From contig JAUWOY010000010.1 in the NCBI GenBank assembly GCA_030611885.1, positions 1 through 64,000 of the forward strand: a stretch of DNA of 64,000 nt. The letters are read 5' to 3'. Shown in pieces: positions 8,401 to 16,137 of the stretch. Within the stretch, counting starts at the first letter, position 1; each line of letters starts with the position of its first letter. The position numbers and the translations under genes were made by a program. The notes beneath the pieces were generated by a model. That model had not been told where the DNA came from, did not search any database, and saw only the letters and a list, made by a program, of their open reading frames with translations. The DNA comes from Chloroflexota bacterium (GTDB taxonomy: Bacteria; Chloroflexota; Anaerolineae; VGOG01).

Positions 8401-8799
8401 AGCCTGCATAAACACATCCTCTCTGACCGTGTAGATTATAGCCGACTTGGTATCGGAGGCAATCTGGGTTCTCAGGGTCCAGATGGCGTTTCCCCGGATC
8501 AATTGGCAGTAGTGGACAATAACCCCTGGATCATTGGTGGGACAAAGTCCAGAGTAGTCCCCCCATCCTAGGAAGATCGCCCCGGTATCAGTATCGTCTA
8601 TGCTCACGTTCTGCACCTGGATCCAGGTCTCCCAGGGACCAGTTCCCAGCACATCTCCCACGTCTATGCGAGGGAGCTGTATCTTCACTCCGGGCGTCGG
8701 GTCGGCTGCTACAGTGCCGACCGTCATCAGGCCCACCAATATTCCCAGCACCAAAACTCCCAGTGCCAGTCCCAACGTCGTCCAATGCTTCTTCTTCAT
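5485..8799 (-). CDS. Large secreted surface protein with carboxypeptidase-regulatory-like repeats
   Basis: A 1104-residue protein starting MKKKHWTTLGLALGVLVLG, with AGGAGG eight bases upstream of ATG 8799 and a signal peptide ending near AAD. About residues 35-600 are a module shared with the protein at 61382-63616: both have WETWIQVQN or WETLIQVQN, WGDYS, VSSTYTGIS and IQNSG(E/Q). A calcium-loop-like DINGDGIVD occurs near residue 561. From about 615 to the end come four beta-sandwich repeats of carboxypeptidase-regulatory type, with DSTGWYQI, DHTGWYTF and DSHGNYAL boxes. It is probably a cell-surface or matrix protein; no catalytic motif is visible. A structured leader lies at 8888-8985. Confidence 0.8.
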   Translation of the reverse strand: MKKKHWTTLGLALGVLVLGILVGLMTVGTVAADPTPGVKIQLPRIDVGDVLGTGPWETWIQVQNVSIDDTDTGAIFLGWGDYSGLCPTNDPGVIVHYCQLIRGNAIWTLRTQIASDTKSAIIYTVREDVFMQACSDAELTEHNTDMWREWLKEWEFGTGMDITKDPAVPMTWGPAQGEEVAVTATRYGPNDYGTFVSSTYTGISREMEGDDSAPYEYYAPYVMKGYNGLDTELTIQNSGEVCTSVWIDYMEQGSCAIVYKHHVEQLAPGEAIRLKVPCYTGQIPCGWLGSAHISAEQPLGIIVDETSFDVPCMGVDRGTLLTHRARPKEEFRDGELIEDYKVYADLIFREWSGWESSIQVQNLSRVGLHTFVTVDFMDNSGDEILFLADWVCPTGSTTFYLPIVTDLLPGYVGAAEIQSHGQIDYPGGKTDAQPIFAVVDLKKPDNPLTPEMDAQGGSYNAHPESQKEWVSQIALPFMAKVADSTHPWTSMIAIRNNSNCNKIKPMIHFKDETGTIVCEIPSFWIRPKQVKMFDLNNIGCLYPGYIGAAKVYIEEFEQLCDINGDGIVDQEPLMPSVIVVERGILGLPYGGGGVTTLADTWGDITSIYEGIPYATSIPPCFGDVKGTVQSELGYDSSDRTSNPFPLFEAELYTVDRIVEGPFTADGHAYVDVDCGETSAVVLAGARVELYVLTCQEEFDSDDPLKNGCDAPDVDPDDWAWLEEDDTTTSSAGLYVFEDALELEEGDDPEDDPLTVADESCLPANGCYEEGDEYAYQLKIFVEEPGNTVSYVSDSFARLVDTDTCDVTRDFTIQTTSWGTDLDLDTGEWCETEISGTCFEDELQATTDSTGWYQISHDEEGKPILEEGIHRLKAYKDGFAACTKDDVAIPCNGQVYWNPELRCADIDFSVFVTQEDGSNPVQGADVHVDFGLSDHACVDDNDLDGATDHTGWYTFTDALQLQAGEAVTVTITKDGYDTKVVTSTATLTATLFYTCPGTATYTTTLCGYFTLYGKVEDGGANPYIGYTVKAEGKDTGAVVTPNQPDGDVTDSHGNYALGVSVKDCSDESGYYLRVYTSSGVLVHEKAVVTCSSTDCGDLKPKDITF

Positions 8800-8887
8800 T
8801 TTCGAGCCTCCTTTTGATTTTTTGATTTTGATAGGGTTTTTAATAATCAGCGGCTTGGTTTCAGCCACAATTCGTAATTACTCACGC

Positions 8888-8985
8888 GATAGGCCGGGAA
8901 TCCCTGGGCTTTAGCTCTAGGCGGCCTTGCTTTCCGGCCGCTGGGAGTACGACCCGTTCAGACCGCTGGAGTACCCCGGCGTATC
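8888..8985 (-). ncRNA. Candidate structured leader RNA upstream of the surface-protein gene
   Basis: On the minus strand GATACGCCGGG (8975-8985) pairs with CCCGGCCTATC (8888-8898), an 11-base closing stem with one mismatch. Inside it, GCGGCC/GGCCGC (8936-8941 with 8921-8926) closes a nine-base purine-rich loop, and a GTACTCC(C)AGCGG motif appears twice. The fold ends 89 bases before the ATG of the surface protein. The arrangement resembles a riboswitch-like leader but matches no class I can name. It could also be a remnant repeat. Confidence 0.35.
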
Positions 8986-9007
8986 AAATGAATAAGTTGC
9001 TGCGATT

Positions 9008-9304
9008 CTAAACGGAAGGCGCCAGGTCACCCTTGATGATCCCCGCGCTCGGGGCGGAGAAGTCACCCTTGATGATGCCTGCACTCAAGGCGTCGCCCTT
9101 GATGATGCCCGCGCTCGAGGCGTCGCCCTTGATGATCCCCGCGCTCGAGGCGTCGCCCTTGATGATGCCTGCGCTCGGGGCGGAGAAGTCACCCTTGATT
9201 ATCCCAACATTCTTGAACGAAGCAAGTCCCTCGGCCAGATTGAGGCTTAACAAGAGACCGAGAATTAGCGCCAGACTGAAGATGCACCAGAGTGTCCTTT
9301 TCAT
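9008..9304 (-). CDS. Small secreted protein with six GIIKGD repeats
   Basis: A 98-residue protein starting MKRTLWCIFSLALILGLLL, with GGGAGG upstream of ATG 9304. The signal peptide (about 1-28) is followed by six copies of GIIKGD, separated by FSAPSA, ASSA, ASSA, ALSA and FSAPSA and ending LAPSV. The repeats are nearly identical at DNA level, so they arose by recent tandem expansion. The mature part is about 65 residues and has no Cys. It lies 55 bases downstream of the small gene 9360-9578 and is probably cotranscribed. No family is recognised; it could be a matrix, adhesion or signalling peptide. Confidence 0.75.
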   Translation of the reverse strand: MKRTLWCIFSLALILGLLLSLNLAEGLASFKNVGIIKGDFSAPSAGIIKGDASSAGIIKGDASSAGIIKGDALSAGIIKGDFSAPSAGIIKGDLAPSV

Positions 9305-9359
9305 TTTCGTTACCTCCCTTATTGTTTGTAGATGACCTCGACTCGGCGACCCTCTGATC

Positions 9360-9578
9360 TCAGGCGATGTACTTCCTTTTGTTCCAAGAGACGCCAAAGC
9401 CGTTGCACTGTTTGCGAATGAAACCTACCAGATGTTCCATGCCCTTGAAGTAATTCTTCTGCCCCGTTTGGACGTTTTCGACACTGCCGCGCCACTCAGG
9501 ATTCTCGTCCTCCATCTCCCTCGGCTCTTCCCAAATGCGGATAAAGAAGGACACATACCTTCGTTGCTGAAGCGACAT
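9360..9578 (-). CDS. Small conserved protein of unknown function (IRIW...WRGSV type)
   Basis: A 72-residue cytoplasmic protein with FFIRIWEE, then NPEWRGSVENVQTGQKNYF and a hydrophobic HLVGFIRK end. Short proteins with this pattern (FVIRIW, WRGHIxHVxSGExRYF, DEIxxFI) are, from my knowledge, frequent in Chloroflexota and cyanobacteria and have no known role. Start ATG 9578 is preceded by AAAGGGG. A hairpin (9609-9637) and an AT-rich promoter-like stretch lie upstream. It probably forms a two-gene unit with the GIIKGD-repeat gene. Confidence 0.7.
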   Translation of the reverse strand: MSLQQRRYVSFFIRIWEEPREMEDENPEWRGSVENVQTGQKNYFKGMEHLVGFIRKQCNGFGVSWNKRKYIA

Positions 9579-9608
9579 ATTTTTTCCCCTTTCTGCAGCT
9601 AATAAAAA

Positions 9609-9637
9609 ACTGCTGTTAACTTTCTTTCAACAGCAGT
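9609..9637. promoter_or_regulatory. Hairpin in the 5' leader of the 9360-9578 gene
   Basis: The arms ACTGCTGTT and AACAGCAGT enclose an 11-base loop. On the minus strand the hairpin is followed by a run of T (TTTTTTATT), so it could act as an attenuator or terminator just ahead of the small gene. A TATACT -10-like box lies immediately upstream on the minus strand. Confidence 0.45.
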
Positions 9638-9716
9638 ATACCAAATAGGTATCAGTTATTCGTTAGAAAAGCGTCAGAGAAACGTCAAAGTTCCTTAAGA
9701 TCCCGTCATTTGACAG

Positions 9717-9885
9717 CGAATCCTTCGACAGGGCTCAGGACAGGTTTCAAGTAGCGGATATGGCGATCCGCTGCGAGCCTGTTGGATCTGACGCTTGCCC
9801 TGAGTGGCTCGACTGAGCGTTCGACCCAGCTCACGCCGAGGGCACGCCAAAGTCCTGCCGAAGGAATCCAGCAGGAGCAGGCTAT
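9717..9885. repeat. Cluster of degenerate dispersed repeats (CTTCGACAGGGCTCAGG type)
   Basis: The 470-base gap between the small gene (9578) and the BTAD regulator stop (10048) contains CTTCGACAGGGCTCAGGACA near 9724, a CCCTGAGTGGCTCGACTGAGC variant near 9800 and CTGCCGAAGGAATCCAGCAG near 9856. These are versions of a short repeat common in bacterial genomes of this kind. No gene is seen in the gap. Confidence 0.55.
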
Positions 9886-10047
9886 GATCTACTGAGATTC
9901 GTTGTCATTGTGATTGAGTTGGAACAAGATGTGAAGGGAGGAGAGGCGTTTGAGGATTTGTGATGAGCAAGTGTTAGAGGGTGAGTTAGAGCTTTAAGGA
10001 TTATGGGGAGGATCAATGCTAAGGAGAGAGGTTTAATGGAGAAACCG

Positions 10048-13000
10048 TCAAAGCTGATGGTACGCCGTTTTGGCTCTTTCGAGTCTCTCGGCGGCTCCTG
10101 TTTTCTCGAAGATTTCAATGGCTTGGGAGAGGCGTTCCTGGGCCCGGTCTACTTCTCCTTTGTCTCTCAACACCAGTCCAAATTCGTAGTAGCTCTTGCC
10201 GAGTTCGTGTTCGTTTCCCAGGGCCTTCAATATGTCTATGCTCTTTGAGAAATGCTTTTCCCCTTCTTCCCATTGTTGGCGTCCGAGGGCCATAACTTTT
10301 CCCAACACCCGGTGCGCCACTCCTTCGAAGACCTTGTCGCCGGCCTTGCGGGCCATTTCAAGAGAAGCCTGGCCGAACTCCAGGGCCTCTGTTACTTCGC
10401 CGAGGGCCAGGCGAACCTCAGCCATGGCCTGATAGGTTTCTGGCAGAAGCCACTCGCACTCGATATCCCCACAAATACCCACTGCTTCTTCCAGGTGATC
10501 AAGAGCCTGAGGGTAATCTTCCTTGCGAGAGAGAATCAGCCCCAGATTGGTGTGGGATATGGCCAGCCCATAAATATCCCCGATTTCTTTCTCGAGCTCG
10601 AAGCTTTGGCGATGGTATTCAAAGGCCCTATCATAGTTGCCCTGGCGCTCATAGACTACCCCGAGGTTGTTGTAAAGAATGGCAGTGCCGTGCGTATCCC
10701 TATTTTCTATTCTTATGGCCAGGCTCTTCTCGAAGTGCTCGGTGGCGCGGGGATAATCGTTCCAATTAAGGTAAATAGACCCCAGGTTGTTATATATCCT
10801 CGCCCTCTCCTTACGGCTGTCCACGTTATCAGGTAGCTTCTCTACCATATCCAGGCTCTGTTGGCAGAGTCTGATGGCCTCCTCATATTGCCCTCGACGA
10901 ATATTCAAGAACGCCATGCCACTATCCAGCCTGACCATCTCCAGCGAGGGGCCATCGGATTCAAGAATACGCCTGCCGGTTCTAAAATGCTCCAGGGCCA
11001 GATCACGCCCCCCGTTCCTCTCATATACCCTGCCCGTCTTGCGATGAATCTCGGCTACCCGTCTTTTGTCCAGCCCTTCACCCGCGCCGTCCAACACCGA
11101 CTTGGAAGTGAGAACGGCTTTGTAGCTTCCTATTGCTTTTTGATGCTTTCCCACCAGGGCATAAACGTCGCCTAATCCCTCGTAAATGGTTGCCAGTTCC
11201 TGCTCGCTCTCCGCAAGTTCCAGCGCCCTCTGATAATAAGCGATGGCTTCCTCATTAGCGTAGAGTTCTCTGGCCCTGTCGCCAGCCCCAATGGAGTATC
11301 TCAGCGCTTTTTCCCTATCCCCTCCTGCCGCAAAGTGATGGGCCAATCGGCTGACCACCTCGTCGAGGCGATTACGGTATTCCGTCTCCAGAGCCTCGCC
11401 CACTCGCCGATGCACTTGCTGCCGCCTGGCTCCGCTCATCTGCTGGTAAGCCACTTCCCAGACCTTGTCGTGATTGAAGTCGTAGCTACTGCCCGTTATG
11501 CCTACCTCGACCTCTTTGATCAACTGGGCCCGCAGCAACTTGTCGAAGGCATCCAGGGCCTCGTCCTCACTTTTGTCGCAAGCCCTCTTGACGGTGGTAA
11601 AGTAGAACTGCTGGCGGAAAACTGCGACAGTCTCCAGCACCTGGTAGCTTAAGTCGTCTAAACGGTTGAGACGGGCTTGAATAACCTCGCGCACACTGGG
11701 AGGAATCGCGATTTGGGCATAGCTGGTGTCAAAATCCTTGAGGTCCGTGCTCCAGCCGTGCTCGTCTCGATATAAGATGCCCTCCTCGAAGAGGGAGCGG
11801 ATGACCTCAGAGATGAAGAAGGGGTTGCCCTCCGTGTCTTGATATAGCCTGCGGCTGAATTTCTCGCCCCCGCTTTCCATGCCCGCCATCTCTCTGATCA
11901 GAGTGGTCACCTCCTCAAGGCTGAGGCAGCGCAGGGTGATCCTGGCCAGAAGACCTTCCTGCTTGAGGCTGCGCATGGTATTCGTCAGCGGCTCGCTCAG
12001 GTCTTCAGTGCGATAAGCACCTATGAGCAGTATCCTCTCCCTGGTGACGTGGCGGGCCAGGTACTGGAGAAGGGCAAATGTCGCTTGATCGGCCCAATGG
12101 AGGTCATCAATAAAAAGGATCAGAGGGTGTTGGCGTGAGAGAGCAACTAAAAACTGGACGACTCCCTCGAAGAGGCGGCTGCGTTCTGTGTCGGAATTTA
12201 GGGGAACACTGTTGGGGAGATCTGGTAGCGCCTCGCTCAGTTCGGGGATCAGCTTGCTCACTTCTCTGAGCCAAAGGCGGGATACCTGAAGCCTGCTTAG
12301 ATCCAGTGTTGGCAGATAGCCTCGCAGGGCCTCGACCAACGGCTGATAGGGCAGCGCCATCTCGGACTCGTAGCAGCGGCCTATCAGCAGGTGAAAATCG
12401 GGTTCTGCCCGATCGAGTAGCTCCTGTACCAACCGAGTCTTGCCAATTCCGACCTCGCCGTCAATGATGACCAGTTGCCCTCTTCCCCGGCTGGCGGCCT
12501 CCAGATGGCGGATCAACTGGGCGTACTCCTTGTCTCTGCCGACGAGGCTGGAGCTCAAGTACTCCGGCTTCGGCCAGGGGCGAAGCGGCGATGGACGGGG
12601 TTGCCACTGGATTTCGATACTCGGCGCCTCCATTTCCCTGGCTGGGGGTTTCACCAATTCCTGGCGGAGTATCTGCTCGTAGAGAGTCGTGGTCTCGGCC
12701 AGTGGGGCGACGCCTAATTCCCGCTCTGTGACCTCCTTGCATATTTCGTACTGGCGCAGGGCCGCGCTGCGATTGCCGGCCGCGTAGTAGAGGCGCATTA
12801 GTTGGCGGTGAATGTTTTCCTGAAGGTTATCGCGGCCGAGTATCTGAATGGCGTAGGCGATGGCCTTCTCGTATTCGCCCTGCCTGCTGCAGTAATCGCT
12901 CAGCTCTGTAAGAGCCTCCAGGAATCGTCTCTGTAACCTCTCCCGCTCGAAAAAGGACCAGTCTTCGAATTCGTAGCTATCTCTGACGATGAAACCCTCG

Positions 13001-13416
13001 AGGAAATCGCCACGGTACAGCTCCACCGCCTGGCCGCAGTTGTCCATCCTAACCCGTTCACCCTCGGCTTCTTTATCCAGCAGCCTCTCAAACTCCTCGG
13101 CGTCCAGCCAATAATCGACCTCAGGGTTAAAGCAGAGGGTGTTGCTTTCGGCCAAGATGTATCGCTCGGCGGGCTTGTTGCCTGTCGCCAGGTCGCGACG
13201 CAACTCATAGAGAGTATTGCGCAGACTACCTTTGGCCTGGCGTTCGCTGGTCTCTCCCCAGAACAGGGTGGCCAGCTTCTCTCGGGAATGAACCTGGCGA
13301 TTGGAGATCAGGTAGTAGAATAGGGCCAGGGCTTTCTGGGAGGTAATAGGAAGCGGAGCATCACCGCAGATAATAGTGGGGGAGCCGAAAAGATATACTT
13401 TCAAAGCCGGCATCAT
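10048..13416 (-). CDS. BTAD-type transcriptional regulator with AAA ATPase and TPR domains
   Basis: A 1122-residue regulator. Residues about 1-95 are an OmpR-like winged helix (QKALALFYYLISNRQ), 100-245 a bacterial transcriptional activator (BTAD) TPR domain, and about 285-600 a STAND/AAA ATPase with Walker A GEVGIGKTR (near 318) and Walker B LILFIDDLHWAD. From about 700 to the end are TPR repeats (YNNLGSIYLNWNDYPRA, YNNLGVVYERQGNYDRA). This is the AfsR/SARP-like architecture, in which ligand or partner sensing by the TPRs controls ATP-dependent activation. Two adjacent ATGs (13416, 13413) follow GAGGAGGG; the second has better spacing. It is a single-gene unit; targets are unknown. Confidence 0.9.
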   Translation of the reverse strand: MMPALKVYLFGSPTIICGDAPLPITSQKALALFYYLISNRQVHSREKLATLFWGETSERQAKGSLRNTLYELRRDLATGNKPAERYILAESNTLCFNPEVDYWLDAEEFERLLDKEAEGERVRMDNCGQAVELYRGDFLEGFIVRDSYEFEDWSFFERERLQRRFLEALTELSDYCSRQGEYEKAIAYAIQILGRDNLQENIHRQLMRLYYAAGNRSAALRQYEICKEVTERELGVAPLAETTTLYEQILRQELVKPPAREMEAPSIEIQWQPRPSPLRPWPKPEYLSSSLVGRDKEYAQLIRHLEAASRGRGQLVIIDGEVGIGKTRLVQELLDRAEPDFHLLIGRCYESEMALPYQPLVEALRGYLPTLDLSRLQVSRLWLREVSKLIPELSEALPDLPNSVPLNSDTERSRLFEGVVQFLVALSRQHPLILFIDDLHWADQATFALLQYLARHVTRERILLIGAYRTEDLSEPLTNTMRSLKQEGLLARITLRCLSLEEVTTLIREMAGMESGGEKFSRRLYQDTEGNPFFISEVIRSLFEEGILYRDEHGWSTDLKDFDTSYAQIAIPPSVREVIQARLNRLDDLSYQVLETVAVFRQQFYFTTVKRACDKSEDEALDAFDKLLRAQLIKEVEVGITGSSYDFNHDKVWEVAYQQMSGARRQQVHRRVGEALETEYRNRLDEVVSRLAHHFAAGGDREKALRYSIGAGDRARELYANEEAIAYYQRALELAESEQELATIYEGLGDVYALVGKHQKAIGSYKAVLTSKSVLDGAGEGLDKRRVAEIHRKTGRVYERNGGRDLALEHFRTGRRILESDGPSLEMVRLDSGMAFLNIRRGQYEEAIRLCQQSLDMVEKLPDNVDSRKERARIYNNLGSIYLNWNDYPRATEHFEKSLAIRIENRDTHGTAILYNNLGVVYERQGNYDRAFEYHRQSFELEKEIGDIYGLAISHTNLGLILSRKEDYPQALDHLEEAVGICGDIECEWLLPETYQAMAEVRLALGEVTEALEFGQASLEMARKAGDKVFEGVAHRVLGKVMALGRQQWEEGEKHFSKSIDILKALGNEHELGKSYYEFGLVLRDKGEVDRAQERLSQAIEIFEKTGAAERLERAKTAYHQL

Positions 13417-13645
13417 TGCCCTCCTCGGGGCGATGGGGGTGAAGAGCGAGGCAATAAGGATTGTAATTCACGCCTTGCCACTACCTGAATCAATAATCAG
13501 GGTTTCCCACTTATTATAACGTAAAAATGCCGTTTTAGATACGGCCTGAATCTTAAAATATGGGGGCCAATTGGGGCCTGGTTCACGATCTTATCCAGCA
13601 CCAGCTTGATCTCAGCCGTAGCGCTCTTCCAGGTCGGCTATCCTC

Positions 13646-13687
13646 TCCCCCCCCCGTTCCCCCCAACTTTGGGGGGCCAGGGGGGCG
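13646..13687. repeat. GC-rich palindromic repeat, family B (intergenic copy)
   Basis: The core CCCCCCAACTTTGGGGGG with C-rich and G-rich flanks lies in the 416-base gap between the BTAD regulator and RNase J. The rest of the gap holds the regulator's probable promoter region next to 13417 and the RNase J terminator at 13777. Confidence 0.75.
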
Positions 13688-13776
13688 GTCACCTTCAGTT
13701 GCAGTGGCCGCCGGTTGAGCACCGTCGCACCCCCCGCTGGGAGAGGGCAGATTGCGCAACAACCCGATTATAACAC

Positions 13777-13802
13777 AAAAGCGCGCTACTGTCTAGCGCG
13801 CC
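13777..13802 (-). terminator. Rho-independent terminator after rnj
   Basis: On the minus strand the stem GCGCGCT / AGCGCGC with a seven-base loop is followed by TTTTGTGTT, 30 bases after the RNase J stop. Confidence 0.85.
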
Positions 13803-13832
13803 TCTGTCACACACAACACGTTTTCGCGTTCG

Positions 13833-15479
13833 CTACACCTCCATAATCACTGGCAGAATCATGGGACGGCGCTTGGTCTCGTCGTAAAGCAACTTACCCA
13901 ACTCGGTTCGCACCCTGTCGCTGATGGCTGCTCGCCCCCCGTCGCTCTTCTCTATAACCTTCAGGATCTTGTCCTGAGCCCGCTCGATGAGCTCCGCCGA
14001 TTCCCGCACGTAGACGAAGCCCCGCGAGACGATCTCCGGCCGTCCAGCAGGCTGACCTGTCTCCTTATCCAGCTTGATCACCGCCACCACAAAGCCAGCG
14101 CTGGCCAGGGTCTCCCGATCGCGCATCACGACTGGGCCAATATCGCCCACCCCCGACCCGTCAACGAAGACGTAACCGCCGGGTATCCGCTCGGCAATGC
14201 GACCGCTCTCCCCATCGAACTCCAGGATGTAGCCATTCTCCACGACCATGGTGTTGGCGGCGGGGACGCCCATTTCCTGGGCGATCCGAGCATGCATGGT
14301 CAGGTGGCGCAGCTCGCCGTGAATGGGCACGAAGTACTCAGGTTTGATCAGGTGGATGAGCAGCTTCTGATCCTCCTGGTTCGCGTGGCCCGAGACGTGC
14401 ACCGGGGCGATTTTCTCGTAGACCACGTTGGCCCCTTGCTGGAAGAGGCGGTTGATGGTGCGGTTGATCATCTCCTCGTTGCCTGGGATAGCGTGGGCCG
14501 AGATGACGATCGTATCGCCGGAAACGACCTTGATCCGGCGGTGCCGTCCGATGGACATGCGAGCCAGAGCCGAGGAGGGTTCGCCCTGAGTGCCCGTGGC
14601 TATGATGACCACCTTGTGGTGAGGCAGCTTGTCAATATCACCCAGCTCAATCAGGACGCCTGGCGGGATGGACAGATACCCCAACTCCTGGGCCATACCC
14701 ACGTTCTTGACCATGCTGTAGCCAGCGATGGCCACCTTGCGATCGTGGCGGATGGCGGCGTTGACCACCTGTTGAATGCGGGAGATGAGGGAGGCAAAGG
14801 TGGCTACGATGATGCGCCCTTCCGCCTGCTGAAAAACCTGGTCGAAGGCCCCGTCAATGGCCCTCTCCGAACGGGTGAACCCGGCCTGCTCGGCATTGGT
14901 GCTGTCGGACAGAAGCGCCAGAACACCTCGCCCTCCTAACTCAGCCAGCTTGGCGAAATTGGGGGGCTTGCCGTCCACCGGAGTATAGTCGAACTTGAAG
15001 TCGCCGGAGTGGACCACCAGGCCCACGGGCGTCTCAATAGCCAACCCCACCCCGTCGGGGATGCTGTGGCAGACGTGGAAGAACTCGACGCGGAAAGGCC
15101 CCAGAGCTATGCGATCACCATCCTGAATGGTATTCAGCTCCGCCTCGTCCAGCAGGTGATTCTCTTTCAGCTTCACCTCCGCCAGGCCGCGGGTCAGCTT
15201 AGTGGTGTAGATAGGAGCCTTGATCTCTTGGAGCAGGTAGGGAAGGCCTCCTACGTGGTCCTCGTGGCCATGGGTGATGATGATGCCCCGCACCATGTCC
15301 TTCTTATCCGCGAGATAGTTGAAGTCGGGGATGATGAAATCAATGCCCAGCATATCGTTTTCTGGGAACATAATCCCCGCGTCAATGATGATGATGTTTT
15401 TGCCATATTCCAAAACCATCATGTTTTTGCCTACTTCCCCCAGGCCTCCCAGGGGAATGATCCGTAATTTGTTTGTCAT
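13833..15479 (-). CDS. rnj: Ribonuclease J
   Basis: A 548-residue metallo-beta-lactamase/beta-CASP ribonuclease, the usual length for the family. It has 5'-3' exonuclease and endonuclease activity in mRNA decay and rRNA maturation. The zinc motif HGHEDH is at residues 70-75, with further His/Asp ligands in HVCHSIPDGVGLAI and VHSGDFKFD. GTQGEPSSALARM and HVSGHANQEDQ are the beta-CASP motifs B and C regions. A C-terminal dimer domain follows. Start ATG 15479 (MTNKLRIIPLGGLGEVGKN) has GGAGG upstream. It is monocistronic, with terminators on both sides. Confidence 0.96.
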   Translation of the reverse strand: MTNKLRIIPLGGLGEVGKNMMVLEYGKNIIIIDAGIMFPENDMLGIDFIIPDFNYLADKKDMVRGIIITHGHEDHVGGLPYLLQEIKAPIYTTKLTRGLAEVKLKENHLLDEAELNTIQDGDRIALGPFRVEFFHVCHSIPDGVGLAIETPVGLVVHSGDFKFDYTPVDGKPPNFAKLAELGGRGVLALLSDSTNAEQAGFTRSERAIDGAFDQVFQQAEGRIIVATFASLISRIQQVVNAAIRHDRKVAIAGYSMVKNVGMAQELGYLSIPPGVLIELGDIDKLPHHKVVIIATGTQGEPSSALARMSIGRHRRIKVVSGDTIVISAHAIPGNEEMINRTINRLFQQGANVVYEKIAPVHVSGHANQEDQKLLIHLIKPEYFVPIHGELRHLTMHARIAQEMGVPAANTMVVENGYILEFDGESGRIAERIPGGYVFVDGSGVGDIGPVVMRDRETLASAGFVVAVIKLDKETGQPAGRPEIVSRGFVYVRESAELIERAQDKILKVIEKSDGGRAAISDRVRTELGKLLYDETKRRPMILPVIMEV

Positions 15480-15582
15480 ATTTTATCCTCCAAATTTATC
15501 CTCGCTCGCGACGGATTGCCAAATCTGGCGATCCAGCCGGAGCAAAGTGGTTTCACACTCCAGATTTAACGATGAATTAAAG

Positions 15583-15620
15583 AAAGACCCCGACGAGGCA
15601 TAGCCTGCGTCGGGGTCTTG
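15583..15620 (-). terminator. Rho-independent terminator after the cold shock gene
   Basis: The stem AAGACCCCGACG / CGTCGGGGTCTT has a loop of 10-14 bases; on the minus strand TTTCTTT follows. It lies 58 bases after the csp stop and ahead of the rnj promoter region. Confidence 0.88.
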
Positions 15621-15677
15621 GTTATCGCGCTAAACCAAGCCTTGAAGGCCCGGCCATTAAAGTTGGCGTTGTCGGTA

Positions 15678-15902
15678 TCAGAACCCACCGCCAAGCTTGA
15701 CTACATTGACAGCCTGAGGGCCCTTGGGATCGTCCTCAACAGAGAACTCCACCCTCTCGCCCTCGTCCAGGTTGCGGAACCCCGTGCCCTCGAGTGCCGA
15801 GAAGTGCACGAAGACGTCCTCCTGGTTCTCACCATCGGGCTGGAGGAAACCGTAGCCTTTCACGCGACTGAACCACTTGACCGTGCCAGTGATCCTCTCC
15901 AT
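15678..15902 (-). CDS. Cold shock domain protein (CspA family)
   Basis: A 74-residue single cold-shock domain that binds single-stranded RNA and DNA and melts RNA structure. RNP1 is KGYGFLQ (15-21) and RNP2 DVFVHF (29-34). Family proteins usually have 65-75 residues. ATG 15902 follows AAGGAGG. The 235-base upstream region contains the terminator of the glycosyltransferase operon (15994-16024), leaving about 90 bases for a promoter and a leader. Confidence 0.96.
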   Translation of the reverse strand: MERITGTVKWFSRVKGYGFLQPDGENQEDVFVHFSALEGTGFRNLDEGERVEFSVEDDPKGPQAVNVVKLGGGF

Positions 15903-15993
15903 CTTCTTTGATACCTCCTTACTTTTGTTGCTTTATTATTCTCGAAGCTCGACACCTGTGCGGCATCAAACACCACGAGCGCGCTAAACCAAA

Positions 15994-16024
15994 ACCCGCC
16001 AGAGCGGACAAGAAGCTCTGGCGG
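15994..16024 (-). terminator. Rho-independent terminator after the glycosyltransferase operon
   Basis: The arms CCGCCAGAGC and GCTCTGGCGG are separated by nine bases; on the minus strand they are followed by GTTTTGGTTT. It ends the unit that runs from about 22861 down to 16138. Confidence 0.85.
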
Positions 16025-16137
16025 CACACCAATTAAGTGATTCCCAACGCAGAAACCTGCCGTTCTTACGCTGTAACAATAGCATACTTTACCATTTTTG
16101 TCAAATTCAGCTTCTTGCCCCAGCGAGTGCTGATTCG

